Part shown: piece by piece, positions 7,379 through 15,513 of the stretch
Layout: each line of letters opens with the position of its first letter
How positions within the stretch are numbered: the first letter of the stretch is position 1
Assembly: GCA_036376915.1 (NCBI GenBank)
Contig: DASUZK010000005.1
Coordinates: forward strand, 1-57,678
From: VRUE01 sp036376915
GTDB lineage: Bacteria > Actinomycetota > Thermoleophilia > Solirubrobacterales > 70-9
DNA length: 57,678 nucleotides
Direction of reading: 5' to 3'
Program-made: the position numbers and the translations under genes
The notes under the pieces: generated by a model
Databases searched by the model: none
What the model was told of the DNA's origin: nothing
The model's input: only the letters and a program-made list of their open reading frames with translations

Positions 7379-8820
7379 CGCCGAGTGCCGAGTACGACGT
7401 CGCCGTCGTCGGCGGCGGCGCGGCGGGCCTGTGGACGGCGCTGGTCGCGGCCGAGGGCGGCGCGGCGGTCTGCGTCGTCTCCCGCACGCCGCTCTCGCAG
7501 AGCGCCAGCTTCTGGGCGCAGGGCGGGCTCGCGGCGGCGCTGGAGCCCGGCGACTCTCCCGCACGACATGCCGCGGACACGATCGCGGCCGGGCGCGGCC
7601 TCTGCCGGCCCTCGGCAGTGCAGGTGCTGGTGGACGAGGCGCCCGGTGCGGTGCACGAGCTGCTCCGCCGCGGGGTCGTCTTCGACCGCGACGAGGAGGG
7701 CGAGCTGTCCCTCGGACTCGAGGGCGGCCACACCCGGCGGCGAATCGTCCACTCCGGCGGCAGCGCGACAGGCCACGAGATCACTTCGAAGCTGGCGGCG
7801 ATGGTCGCCGCCGAGCCGCGGATCGAGGTGCTCGAGCGGGCCTCGATGACCGCTCTGTGGAGCGACGGAGAGCGCTGCCACGGAGTGCTGACCGAGGGCG
7901 GGCGAGTGGCCGCCGCCGCGACCGTGCTGGCCACCGGCGGTGCCGCGGCGCTGTGGCGGCGCACCTCCAACCCCTGGGGCGCGATCGGCGCCGGGCCGAC
8001 GATGGCCGCGGCCGCGGGAGCCGACCTCGCCGACCTCGAGTTCTGCCAGTTCCACCCGACCGCGCTCTTCCTGCCCGGCACGCGCTTCGACGGGATGCTG
8101 ATAACCGAGGCGGTGCGCGGCGAGGGCGCGACCCTGCTCGACGCCTCCGGCCGCCGCTTCACCGACGAGCTCGCCCCGCGCGACGCGGTGACCGCGGCGA
8201 TCCTCGACCGGCTCGCGGCCGACGGCACCGAGGCGGTCTCGCTCGACCTGCGCGGGCTCGACCCCGCCCGCTTCCCCAACGTCTTCGACTCGCTGGCCGA
8301 GGCCGGGCTGCAGCCGAGCGCCGAGCCGGTCCCGGTCGCCCCCGCCGCCCACTACACGATGGGCGGCGTAGCGGTCGACCTCGACGGGCGTTCCTCGCTG
8401 CCGGGGCTCTACGCGGTCGGCGAGTGCTCCTGCACCGGCCTGCACGGCGCCAACCGCCTGGCGTCCAACTCGCTCAGCGAGTGCTTCGTCTTCGGCGGTC
8501 GCGCGGGGGTGGCGGCACTGGAGGAGAAGCCGGCGCCCAGCCCGCCGCAGCCCGGCGAGTGGCGCTTCCAGCCGCCGACCGAGGCGACCCGCGAAGCGGC
8601 CTGGAGCCTGGCCGGCCCGCTGCGCCGCCCCGAGCAGCTGGAGGAGCTGCTCGGGGACCCCTACCCGCTGGCGGCGGCGATCGCCGCCTGCGCGCTGGAG
8701 CGGCGCGAGTCCCGCGGCGGCCACCTGCGCGCCGACTTCCCGCACCTGGACCCCGACCTCGACGGCGTCCACATCGTCCGCGGCCCCGGCGGCGAGATCC
8801 GCCGCGAGCGCTGGGACTGA
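7375..8820 (+). CDS. nadB: L-aspartate oxidase
   Basis: A flavoenzyme that oxidises L-aspartate to iminoaspartate, the first step of de novo NAD synthesis. The FAD-binding motif YDVAVVGGGAAGLW lies at the N-terminus, followed by SASFWAQGGLAAAL, HSGGSATGHEI, LEFCQFHPTALF, EAVRGEGA, HYTMGGVAVD and GLHGANRLASNSL, all typical of NadB. The helical C-terminal domain is short but keeps RRESRGGHLRADFP. About 481 residues against a usual 510-550. No ATG, GTG, TTG or CTG lies in frame close enough before the FAD motif. The likeliest start is ATA at 7375, which overlaps the previous stop (ATAG) and has AGGA 5 nt upstream. No nadA or nadC is in the window. Confidence 0.88.
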   Translation: MAPSAEYDVAVVGGGAAGLWTALVAAEGGAAVCVVSRTPLSQSASFWAQGGLAAALEPGDSPARHAADTIAAGRGLCRPSAVQVLVDEAPGAVHELLRRGVVFDRDEEGELSLGLEGGHTRRRIVHSGGSATGHEITSKLAAMVAAEPRIEVLERASMTALWSDGERCHGVLTEGGRVAAAATVLATGGAAALWRRTSNPWGAIGAGPTMAAAAGADLADLEFCQFHPTALFLPGTRFDGMLITEAVRGEGATLLDASGRRFTDELAPRDAVTAAILDRLAADGTEAVSLDLRGLDPARFPNVFDSLAEAGLQPSAEPVPVAPAAHYTMGGVAVDLDGRSSLPGLYAVGECSCTGLHGANRLASNSLSECFVFGGRAGVAALEEKPAPSPPQPGEWRFQPPTEATREAAWSLAGPLRRPEQLEELLGDPYPLAAAIAACALERRESRGGHLRADFPHLDPDLDGVHIVRGPGGEIRRERWD

Positions 8821-8822
8821 CG

Positions 8823-8828
8823 TAGCGT
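8823..8828 (+). promoter_or_regulatory. TAnnnT -10 box before hyuA
   Basis: TAGCGT ends 6 nt before the ATG at 8835, only 2 nt after the nadB stop. It suggests hyuAB has its own leaderless promoter despite the close spacing. Confidence 0.5.
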
Positions 8829-8834
8829 GGACGC

Positions 8835-10862
8835 ATGCTGCTCGGGGTCGACGTAGGCGGGACGTTCACCGACGCCGTCCTCTTCGACGGCGAGCGGGTG
8901 CACACGGCGAAGCTGCCGACTACGCCCGAGGACCAGTCGCTGGCCGTGATCGCGGTCGTGGAGGAAGTACTGGGGCTGGCCGGGGCGGCGGGCTCGGAGG
9001 TCGAGTCCTTCGCGCACGGGATGACCGTCGGCACCAACGCGCTGCTGGAGGAACGCGGAGCCCGCACGGCACTGGTCGCGACCCGCGGCTTCGCCGACGT
9101 GCTCGAGATCGGCCGCCAGGCCCGCCCCCAGCTCTACCGGCTCTGTGCCCCGAAGCCGGCGCCGCTGGTCGAGCCCGGCCTGCGCTTCGAGGCGGAGGAG
9201 CGAATCGGGCCCGAGGGCGTGGTCGAGCCGCTCGCGGAGGGTGAGCCAGAGCGGCTGGCGGAGCTGCTGCGCGACCGCGAGGTCGAGTCGGTCGCGGTCT
9301 GCCTCCTCTTCTCCTACCTCGACCCGAGCCACGAGCGGCGCATCGCCGAGCACCTGCGGCGCGAGATCCCGGGCCTCCACGTCTCGGCCTCGCACGAGGT
9401 GCTGCCTCGCTTCCGCGAGTACGAGCGGACCTCGACGACCGCCATCGACGCCTACCTCTCCCCCCTGCTCGGTCGCTACCTGAGGCGCCTCGGCGAGGCG
9501 GCCGAGGCGACGGGCCTGCCGCGGCCCCAGGTGATGCGCTCCTCGGGCGGCCTCGCGAGCGCGGGAGAGGCGGCGCGGGCGGGCGCCTGGAGCGTCCTCT
9601 CCGGGCCGGCCGGCGGCGCCGTCGGGGCGAGCCTGCTCGCCCGCGTCTCCGGCGACGGCAACGCTTTGGGACTCGACATGGGCGGCACCTCGTGCGACGT
9701 CTGCGTCGTCGATGCGGGTGAGGTCCGCCGCACCGATTCGCGCGAGATCGGCGGCCGGACGATCCAGCTGCCGATGGTCGACGTGCACACGGTCGGCGCC
9801 GGCGGCGGCTCGATCGGGTGGCGCGACGCGGGCGGTGCGCTCAGGGTCGGGCCTCGCTCCGCGGGAGCCGACCCCGGGCCCGCCTGCTACGGACGCGGGG
9901 GAGTCGAGCCGACGGTCACCGACGCGAACCTCGTGCTCGGCCGCCTCGCTCCCGGCTCCGAGCTGGCGGGCGGGGTCGCCCTCGACGTCGACGCGGCACG
10001 GGCAGCCGTCGGCGCTCTCGCCACCGCGCTGGGGATGGGCGAGCTGGAGACGGCCGAGGGGATCGTCCGAGTCGCCAACCAGGAGATGGTGCGGGCGCTG
10101 CGGGTGGTGACGGTGGAGCGGGGCGTCGACCCCCGCCGCTTCGCCCTGCTCCCCTTCGGCGGCGCGGGGCCGATGCACGCAGTCGCGATCGCCGCCGAGC
10201 TGGGGATCGAGCGTGTCCTCTGCCCGCGCGCCGGCGGCGTGCTCTCGGCGCTCGGCCTCTGCGCGTCGGACCGCCGCCGCGACACGACCCGCACCGTGAT
10301 GCTGAGCGGCGGCGACCTGACGGCCGAGCGGATCGCCGTCGAGGTCGACGAGTCGATCTCCAACCTCGACGGGGATCTGGAGGGCGCCGAGCCCGAGGTC
10401 GTCTACGAGATGCGCTACGCGGGCCAGGCCTTCGAGCTGCCGGTGCCGGGGAGCACCCGTCCCGACCCGGCCGACCTCACCGAGCGCTTCGCCGCGGCCC
10501 ACGAGGAGCGCTACGGCCACCGCGATCCCGACGGCGAGGTGGTGCTCGTGCACGTCCGCCTGGCGATGGTCTCGCCCGGGCCGCGGCCATGGCTGGTTGC
10601 CGCCGAGGCCGGCACGCTCGAGGAGAGCACTCGCGAGGTGCGCTTCGGCGACGAGTGGATGGAGGCCGCGGTGCTGCACGGCGAGCCACCGGCGGGCCTG
10701 CGAGCCAACGGCCCGACGGTCTTCGAGCTGCCCGAGGCGACCTTCGTCCTGCCGCCCGGCTGGCGTGCCGAGGTCGACAAGGCCGGGACGATCTGCGCGG
10801 AAGCCGGAATTGGCGACTTTGTTCCGCATACAGCAACAAAGTCGCCAGAGGCCCATCCATGA
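8835..10862 (+). CDS. hyuA: Hydantoinase/oxoprolinase subunit A
   Basis: A 675-residue protein of the HyuA/N-methylhydantoinase A/5-oxoprolinase family, which uses ATP to open cyclic amides. The N-terminal hydantoinase_N domain begins MLLGVDVGGTFTDAVLFDG, an actin-like phosphate loop, followed by HGMTVGTNALLEERG. The hydantoinase A domain contains SGPAGGAVGA, LGLDMGGTSCDVCVVD and VDVHTVGAGGGSIGW, then FALLPFGGAGPMHAVAIA. It overlaps subunit B by 4 nt (ATGA), so the two are made together. The substrate (hydantoin, N-methylhydantoin, oxoproline or a ketone) cannot be told from sequence. Confidence 0.92.
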   Translation: MLLGVDVGGTFTDAVLFDGERVHTAKLPTTPEDQSLAVIAVVEEVLGLAGAAGSEVESFAHGMTVGTNALLEERGARTALVATRGFADVLEIGRQARPQLYRLCAPKPAPLVEPGLRFEAEERIGPEGVVEPLAEGEPERLAELLRDREVESVAVCLLFSYLDPSHERRIAEHLRREIPGLHVSASHEVLPRFREYERTSTTAIDAYLSPLLGRYLRRLGEAAEATGLPRPQVMRSSGGLASAGEAARAGAWSVLSGPAGGAVGASLLARVSGDGNALGLDMGGTSCDVCVVDAGEVRRTDSREIGGRTIQLPMVDVHTVGAGGGSIGWRDAGGALRVGPRSAGADPGPACYGRGGVEPTVTDANLVLGRLAPGSELAGGVALDVDAARAAVGALATALGMGELETAEGIVRVANQEMVRALRVVTVERGVDPRRFALLPFGGAGPMHAVAIAAELGIERVLCPRAGGVLSALGLCASDRRRDTTRTVMLSGGDLTAERIAVEVDESISNLDGDLEGAEPEVVYEMRYAGQAFELPVPGSTRPDPADLTERFAAAHEERYGHRDPDGEVVLVHVRLAMVSPGPRPWLVAAEAGTLEESTREVRFGDEWMEAAVLHGEPPAGLRANGPTVFELPEATFVLPPGWRAEVDKAGTICAEAGIGDFVPHTATKSPEAHP

Positions 10863-12376
10863 CCTCACTCGACCCCGTCACCCTCCAGGTCATGGTCGGT
10901 GCCTTGCGCGCCGCCTGCGAGGAGATGGGGGCGGCGCTGATCCGCTCCGCCTACTCGGCCAACATCAAGGAGCGCCACGACTGCTCGACCGCGATCTTCG
11001 ACGCGCGGGGCGAGCTGGCGATGCAGGCGGAGCACATACCGGTGCATCTCGGCTCGATGCCGGACGCGGTCGCCGCGGTCCTCGAGCTGGAGCAGCAGCC
11101 GGGCCGGGATTGGATCCTCAACGACCCCTACCGCGGCGGCACGCACCTGCCCGACGTCACCCTGATCTCCCCCGTCTTCGCCGCCAACGGCCTGCTCGGC
11201 TTCGTCGCCTGCCGCGCCCACCACGCCGACGTCGGCGGCACCACGCCCGGAAGCATGCCGGCACGCTCCACCCGGCTGGAGGAAGAGGGGGTCGTGATCC
11301 CGCCCACCGTCGCCGACTCCGAAACGCTTCACGAGCTCGCCTCTCGCATGCGGTTTCCTCACCAGCGACTCGCCGACCTGCGCGCGCAGGCGGCCGCCAA
11401 CCGGATCGGCGCGCTGCGCCTGACAGAGCTGGCCGAGCTCCATGGCGAGCGGCGGCTCCGGGCCGGGATGGAGGAGATCCTCGCCTACGCCGAGCGGCGC
11501 ACCCGGGCGGCGCTCGGCGCGCTGCCGGACGGCCGCTGGAGCGCCGAGGACCTGCTCGAGGACGACGCGAGCGGGGCGCCTCGCGACGTCGTCCTGAAGG
11601 TCGCGGCGACGATCAGCGGCGAGAGCCTCGTTCTCGACTTCACCGGCACCGACCCACAGGTGGAGGGCAACCTCAACTGCCCCCTCTCGGTCACCAAGTC
11701 CGCGGCCTTCTTCGCGGTCCGCGTCCTCACCGACCCCGACGCGCCGCCGTCGGCGGGTGCCTACCGGCCGATCGAGGTCGTCGCGCCGCCGGGCTGCCTG
11801 CTGAACGCCCGACCGCCCGCCGCGGTAGCCGCCGGCAACGTCGAGACCTCCAGCCGCGCCGCCGACCTCGTCATCGCGGCGCTCGGCGGCGCCCGTCCGG
11901 TGCCGGCCCAGGGACAGGGGACGATGAACAACCTGACCCTCGCCGGCGAGGGCTTCACCTACTACGAGACGCTCGGCGGCGGCCAGGGCGCCTGCCCAGA
12001 CGCGGACGGCCCCAGCGCCATCCACGTGGCGATGTCGAACACGCTCAACACCCCGGTCGAGGCGCTGGAGAGCGAATTCCCCCTGCGCGTGCGGGAGCTG
12101 TCGCTGCGCCGCGGCAGCGGCGGCGGCGGGCAGCGTCGAGGCGGTGACGGGATCGTCCGCGAGGTCGAGTCCCTGACTCCGATGCAATTCAGCCTGATCG
12201 CCGAGCGCCGCCGCACCGCACCGCGCGGTCGCGAGGGTGGCGACGACGGAGCCGAGGGCCGCAACCTCCGCAACGGCGAGGCATTGCCGGGCAAGGCCGA
12301 AGGGGAGCTGGAGCCCGGAGACACGCTCCGGATCGAAACGCCGGGCGGCGGCGGACACGGCCCCGCGGACGAATAG
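10859..12376 (+). CDS. hyuB: Hydantoinase/oxoprolinase subunit B
   Basis: A 505-residue HyuB-family protein that pairs with HyuA. Typical signatures are TLQVMVGALRAACEEMG, RSAYSANIKERHDCSTAIFD, DWILNDPYRGGTHLPDVTL, GFVACRAHHADVGG, TGTDPQVEGNLNCP, GNVETSSRAADLVIAAL and the Gly-rich RGSGGGGQRRGGDG near the end. The start codon overlaps the hyuA stop. The C-terminal region ETPGGGGHGPA is the family's usual ending, so the protein looks complete. Substrate unknown. Confidence 0.92.
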   Translation: MTSLDPVTLQVMVGALRAACEEMGAALIRSAYSANIKERHDCSTAIFDARGELAMQAEHIPVHLGSMPDAVAAVLELEQQPGRDWILNDPYRGGTHLPDVTLISPVFAANGLLGFVACRAHHADVGGTTPGSMPARSTRLEEEGVVIPPTVADSETLHELASRMRFPHQRLADLRAQAAANRIGALRLTELAELHGERRLRAGMEEILAYAERRTRAALGALPDGRWSAEDLLEDDASGAPRDVVLKVAATISGESLVLDFTGTDPQVEGNLNCPLSVTKSAAFFAVRVLTDPDAPPSAGAYRPIEVVAPPGCLLNARPPAAVAAGNVETSSRAADLVIAALGGARPVPAQGQGTMNNLTLAGEGFTYYETLGGGQGACPDADGPSAIHVAMSNTLNTPVEALESEFPLRVRELSLRRGSGGGGQRRGGDGIVREVESLTPMQFSLIAERRRTAPRGREGGDDGAEGRNLRNGEALPGKAEGELEPGDTLRIETPGGGGHGPADE

Positions 12377-12397
12377 ACGTGATCTTCGTCACATATT

Positions 12398-12425
12398 TTG
12401 CGTTCTGAGCCGACTGCTCTAGAAT
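12398..12425 (+). promoter_or_regulatory. Promoter of the DUF1802 gene
   Basis: TTGCGT (12398-12403) and TAGAAT (12420-12425) lie 16 nt apart, followed by a leader of about 85 nt before the ATG at 12518. It is one of the few -35/-10 pairs visible here. Confidence 0.4.
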
Positions 12426-12517
12426 GCGCAATTCGGGCGGCGCTGCTGCCTGGACAGGGTTCGAGGCGTACTCCTCCCGGTCACAGATTCATCGACCTCA
12501 TAAGGGTAAGACTTCAA

Positions 12518-13147
12518 ATGCCGATCGCTTTCAAGGAATGGGCCGTGACGGTCCGTGCACTCGCCGAGGGCGAGCAGCTGCTGACCCTCCGCAAGGGGGG
12601 CATCCGCGAGGAGAACAAGCACTTCGAGCTCGATCACGAGCGCTTCTTCCTCTACCCCACCTTCGACCACCAGCAGAACAACCTGGTGCGGGAGTCACAT
12701 CACCCCGAGCTGGGTCGTGCGCTCGAGGAGGGTGTCTGGGGCGAGGAGGAACCGCCGGCCAAAGCGCTGATCCAGGACGGCGGCATCGCCCAGCCCGAGC
12801 GGGTTCGCCTGCGTGCCTGGGCCGAGGTCACCGACCACATCACGGTCGCCGACCCCCGCATCGTCGACGGCCTCTCCCCCTTCTACGTCTGGACGCCGGA
12901 CTACGCCGAGAAGCGGCTCAACTGGAAGCGGCGCCACCCCCTGCACGTGCTGCTGCTGCGAGTCCACCGCATCCCCCGGCCGGTCACCGTCAAGGTTCGC
13001 GAGGAGTACCACGGTTGCCGTTCCTGGGTCGAGGTCGACCGCGACCTGCCTTTCGAGGGCACCCCGGTGATGGCCGACGAAGAGTTCGACCGCGCTCGCG
13101 CCGAGATCCTCGACGTCTGCGGTGCGGCCGAGCCGGTCCTCGCCTAG
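12518..13147 (+). CDS. DUF1802 family protein
   Basis: A 209-residue protein whose N-terminus (MPIAFKEWAVTVRALAEGEQ, LTLRKGGIREENKHF, HERFFLYPTFDHQ) is characteristic of DUF1802, a family with no established function. The middle holds HPLHVLLLRVHRIPRP and the end FDRARAEILDVCG. An in-frame ATG 40 codons upstream would add residues unlike the family, so the start at 12518, preceded by AAGGGTAAG, is preferred. It has no signal peptide, membrane segment or clear catalytic motif. The gene has its own promoter and a strong downstream hairpin, so it is probably monocistronic. Confidence 0.82.
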   Translation: MPIAFKEWAVTVRALAEGEQLLTLRKGGIREENKHFELDHERFFLYPTFDHQQNNLVRESHHPELGRALEEGVWGEEEPPAKALIQDGGIAQPERVRLRAWAEVTDHITVADPRIVDGLSPFYVWTPDYAEKRLNWKRRHPLHVLLLRVHRIPRPVTVKVREEYHGCRSWVEVDRDLPFEGTPVMADEEFDRARAEILDVCGAAEPVLA

Positions 13148-13197
13148 GCACCCGACGAGCCGTATATCCGTTGCGCCGCGCCCGGAGTAGGGGCGGA

Positions 13198-13232
13198 GGC
13201 GCCGATCCGTGCTGTGCACACGGATCGGCGCC
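13198..13232. terminator. Hairpin shared by convergent genes
   Basis: Perfect 14-bp stem (13198-13211 with 13219-13232) and a 7-nt loop, between the stops at 13147 (+) and 13255 (-). On the plus strand it is followed by TTGCTTCT. Its core resembles the palindrome at 14067-14099. Confidence 0.65.
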
Positions 13233-13254
13233 TTGCTTCTCCCGCGGCTCGCGG

Positions 13255-13878
13255 CTAGGAGACGATGTAGTACGGGTCTAACCCGACTAACGAGAGGTGC
13301 ACGACTGGGGGGACGCTGGGACAGAGAGAGCCGCTTTCCCCTTCCACCAGTTCTTCTTCGATGTTGATTTCGGTTTCTTTGCCGGTTGTGACTTCTGTTT
13401 CCGCGTTTTCCTGTAGGTATTCGCAATCGACTTCGAGGAATTCACCCCCACCACATTTGACTTTGAACCTGCCGCTTAAGAACGTCTCACGACCTTTGTT
13501 TAAAGCCGTTCTTAACAAGTCGCCTAAGGCGAGTTGTTCAACCGTAAAGGTGCAGTTGTTGTGGGCTGCAGTCGTGCCGCAGCCGGTGAACGTTAATTGT
13601 GTGGTGTGCACCTCTTGCGGGTTCGCTAACGCTAATACGTCGGCTTGCCGTAAGACGTTTAAGCATAAGGCGGTAAAGTCCTCGGTTAAGAACCCGAGGA
13701 CCGTTCCCGGCCGATTGACGAAGTGGACGGCTTTGAAGTGATTCGCTCCAACGCACGGATCCTGGTGCACTTTGCAGATCGCCGTGCTTCCGTTTGCCAT
13801 CGCCGTCGACGCGCCGGCAAGCGCCATCGCGATAACCGCCGCCATGGCCGCCAGGCCAAACAACTTGATGAGTCTCAT
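13255..13878 (-). CDS. Secreted protein of unknown function, TTA-codon rich
   Basis: A 207-residue protein. The ATG at 13878 follows GGGAGATGAA, and the signal peptide spans residues 1 to about 27 (LFGLAAMAAVIAMAL, ASTAMA). The mature part has at least eight cysteines in short pairs (ICKVHQDPC, CGTTAAHNNC, VKCGGGEF, VDCEY) and an acidic stretch before LCPSVPP, which suggests a small disulfide-bonded extracellular domain. I do not recognise a characterised family. At least ten Leu codons are TTA, very unusual in this GC-rich DNA and shared with the decayed copy next door. This suggests transfer or special expression. The hairpin at 13198-13232 lies 23 nt after its stop. Confidence 0.75.
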   Translation of the reverse strand: MRLIKLFGLAAMAAVIAMALAGASTAMANGSTAICKVHQDPCVGANHFKAVHFVNRPGTVLGFLTEDFTALCLNVLRQADVLALANPQEVHTTQLTFTGCGTTAAHNNCTFTVEQLALGDLLRTALNKGRETFLSGRFKVKCGGGEFLEVDCEYLQENAETEVTTGKETEINIEEELVEGESGSLCPSVPPVVHLSLVGLDPYYIVS

Positions 13879-14135
13879 TTCATCTCCCTTCTCGGTGCTG
13901 CGCACCGAGGTCTAGATATGCGCGAAGGTCGCCAGCCCACTGCTGGGACCATCGGCTGGCCTATCCGATTTCAGGCGGCCCGTCAAAGAGAATCGCGTGA
14001 CCAGTCGCGGGGGGCCTTACCCTCACCGGAATCCCCCTGCAGGGAGCTGTGTCCTGAAACAGCGAGTGCACCGATCTGTGCAATGCACAGATCGGTGCAT
14101 ATTCACTCGGACGCACGCTTTGTGCTCAACTCAAC
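13879..14135. other. Spacer between the intact and decayed secreted-protein genes
   Basis: It holds the ribosome site of the intact gene at its left end and the palindrome at 14067-14099 near its right end. No gene or clear promoter is seen in the rest. Confidence 0.5.
14067..14099 (-). terminator. 16-bp palindrome after the decayed gene
   Basis: Arms 14067-14082 and 14084-14099 are perfect 16-bp complements around one base. It lies 37 nt after the pseudogene stop. Its core CCGATCTGTG resembles CCGATCCGTG of the hairpin at 13198-13232, as if the whole gene-plus-hairpin unit had been duplicated. Confidence 0.55.
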
Positions 14136-14657
14136 TCAAGTCACAATGTATGCCGGGTCTAAGGATTTCAGCTGGAAGTCGAGCATCGCAGTATTGGGAC
14201 AGGGTGCACTGCCTTCCATCAGTTCCACTTCTTCTTCTTCAACGCTCTTTAAGCTACCTTCGGCTTCTTCGGTTTCGTTGTATTCGAGTTCGGATTCGAT
14301 ACCGGTCTCGTCGTAGGTGCATGCGACGGGCAGTTATCGTGCGCTACCGTGGTACCACAGTTTTCGAAAGTTAATTCTGTGGTAGTGACTTTCAATGGTT
14401 CCGGGGCTGTTGCTAAGCCCGACAGCGTATCTTTGGCTAATGAACATAAGACGGTCATGCCGCCGTCTTTCAGCGTGAATACCTCACCAGCTGGGAGCTG
14501 GTTGTGCATTTCGGTAACCAAATTTTTGGTTCACACGGGTCTTGATATACTTCGCACACTGCCGTGTTGGTCTGCGCCATCGCGCTTGTTGCGCCACAGG
14601 CCCCAAACGCAACGACCGCAATGATCGCCGTGGGGCAATTGCCTTTGCGGGTCTCAT
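14136..14657 (-). pseudogene. Decayed tandem copy of the secreted protein
   Basis: The remains follow the order of the intact gene at 13255-13878 but change frame at least three times. The start (MRPAKAIA) at 14657 follows AAGGAG. A shift then leads to IIAVVAFGACGATSAMA and TAVCEVYQDPC. A second shift near 14525 leads to MTVLCSLAKDTLSG and LTFENCGTTVAHDNC. A jump near 14330 leads to ACTYDETG, MEGSAPCP and LKSLDPAYIVT, ending in TGA at 14136. About 40 codons between the HNNC-like and VDC-like parts are missing. The intact copy has matching TAICKVHQDPC, LTFTGCGTTAAHNNC and GLDPYYIVS. TTA codons are frequent here too. Confidence 0.8.
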
Positions 14658-14745
14658 TGCATCTCCTTTGTGAGCTCGAGCGAGCTGCTCGACTGTCGGA
14701 TTTCCAAGCCTCGTGGCCACATGAGGCCTGACTCTTTGTAAATAG

Positions 14746-14751
14746 TAGGCT
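14746..14751 (+). promoter_or_regulatory. TAnnnT -10 box of the gene at 14758
   Basis: TAGGCT ends 6 nt before the ATG, with no Shine-Dalgarno. The same hexamer and gap precede the glycosyltransferase at 4603. Confidence 0.55.
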
Positions 14752-14757
14752 CGCGCC

Positions 14758-15513
14758 ATGCCTTGGGTGGAGACCGAATCGCTCAGCTTCACCGCCCGCC
14801 ACGACAGCGGTGACGCCGCCTTCGCGGAGCGCACGCTCGACCGGATGGAGGAACTGCGGCTGCGGCTCGAGGATCGCTTCGAGCGGGTCCCGGGCGACGT
14901 CACGGTCGTCGTCCACACCCACCCGACCCTGCTCTCCCTCGCCCACCCGTTCCTGCCGGCCGCGCGCTGGTCGGCGGCGCCGGCCGGGCGCCGTTACCTG
15001 GCCGGCTGGGCGATGGCGACCGAGCTCCACGTCCTCAACGACCCGCACATGGAGCGCCGCGCCGCCGGCGACGACTCGCGCGAAGCGCTGCGCGGCACCG
15101 CCGAGCGCCTTTACGCACAGCTCGTGATCGCCGCCAACAACCCCGAGCTGCCGCCCTCCTGGACGCCGCGCCGCTTCGCCCGCTACCTCAGCTGGGCCTG
15201 GCTGGTGGAAGGCGGGGCCCAGTACTTCGCCCGTCAGGTCGGGCTCTACCGGGCGGCGGTGATCCGCCGCCTGCGCGAGAGCTCCCGCCCCTCCTTCCCT
15301 CCCTCGCGCCGCGACGCGGTGATCCTCGGCGGCACGATCTTCGACCTGCTCGAGACCGAGCGCGGCCCGGATGCCTGCGAGCGACTCGCTCTGCGGCTCC
15401 TGCCGGGCGGGGCCACGGCAACGCTGGAAGCCGCCTTCGAAGCACGGATCGGCGACATAGAGACGGCCTGGCGCGGCTACCTGCGCGAGATCGAGCGGCC
15501 GGGCCTGGTCTAG
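14758..15513 (+). CDS. Peptidase-MA-like protein, probably inactive
   Basis: A 251-residue cytosolic-looking protein with no signal peptide or membrane segment. The pattern DVTVVVHTHPTLLSLAH, then W-M-TELHVLND, then WAWLVEGGAQYFARQ resembles peptidase-MA-like gluzincins, where WLxEGxAxY carries the third zinc ligand. The HExxH helix expected before it reads TAERLYAQLV and lacks the histidines, so catalysis is unlikely. The C-terminal half (GGTIFDLLETERGPDACERL, WRGYLREIE) fits the helical end of that family. The fold assignment is inference. Its stop overlaps the convergent DUF2007 gene by 4 nt. Confidence 0.65.
   Translation: MPWVETESLSFTARHDSGDAAFAERTLDRMEELRLRLEDRFERVPGDVTVVVHTHPTLLSLAHPFLPAARWSAAPAGRRYLAGWAMATELHVLNDPHMERRAAGDDSREALRGTAERLYAQLVIAANNPELPPSWTPRRFARYLSWAWLVEGGAQYFARQVGLYRAAVIRRLRESSRPSFPPSRRDAVILGGTIFDLLETERGPDACERLALRLLPGGATATLEAAFEARIGDIETAWRGYLREIERPGLV

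Noticed and set aside
6637..8772. Long open frame on the minus strand opposite nadB
   Set aside because: Its translation is low-complexity Arg/Ala/Gly/Glu sequence typical of GC-rich antisense frames, while the plus strand encodes clear NadB motifs.
9818..10858. Open frame extending hydantoinase B upstream
   Set aside because: The upstream part is a shadow of hyuA. HyuB signatures begin at 10859, where the start overlaps the hyuA stop.
12398..12517. Longer N-terminus for the DUF1802 protein
   Set aside because: The extra 40 residues are unlike the family and would overlap the promoter; the ATG at 12518 has a ribosome site.
14249..15048. Two separate small minus-strand genes in this region
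   Set aside because: Their meaningful parts are fragments of the decayed secreted gene in different frames; the rest lies antisense to the gene at 14758.
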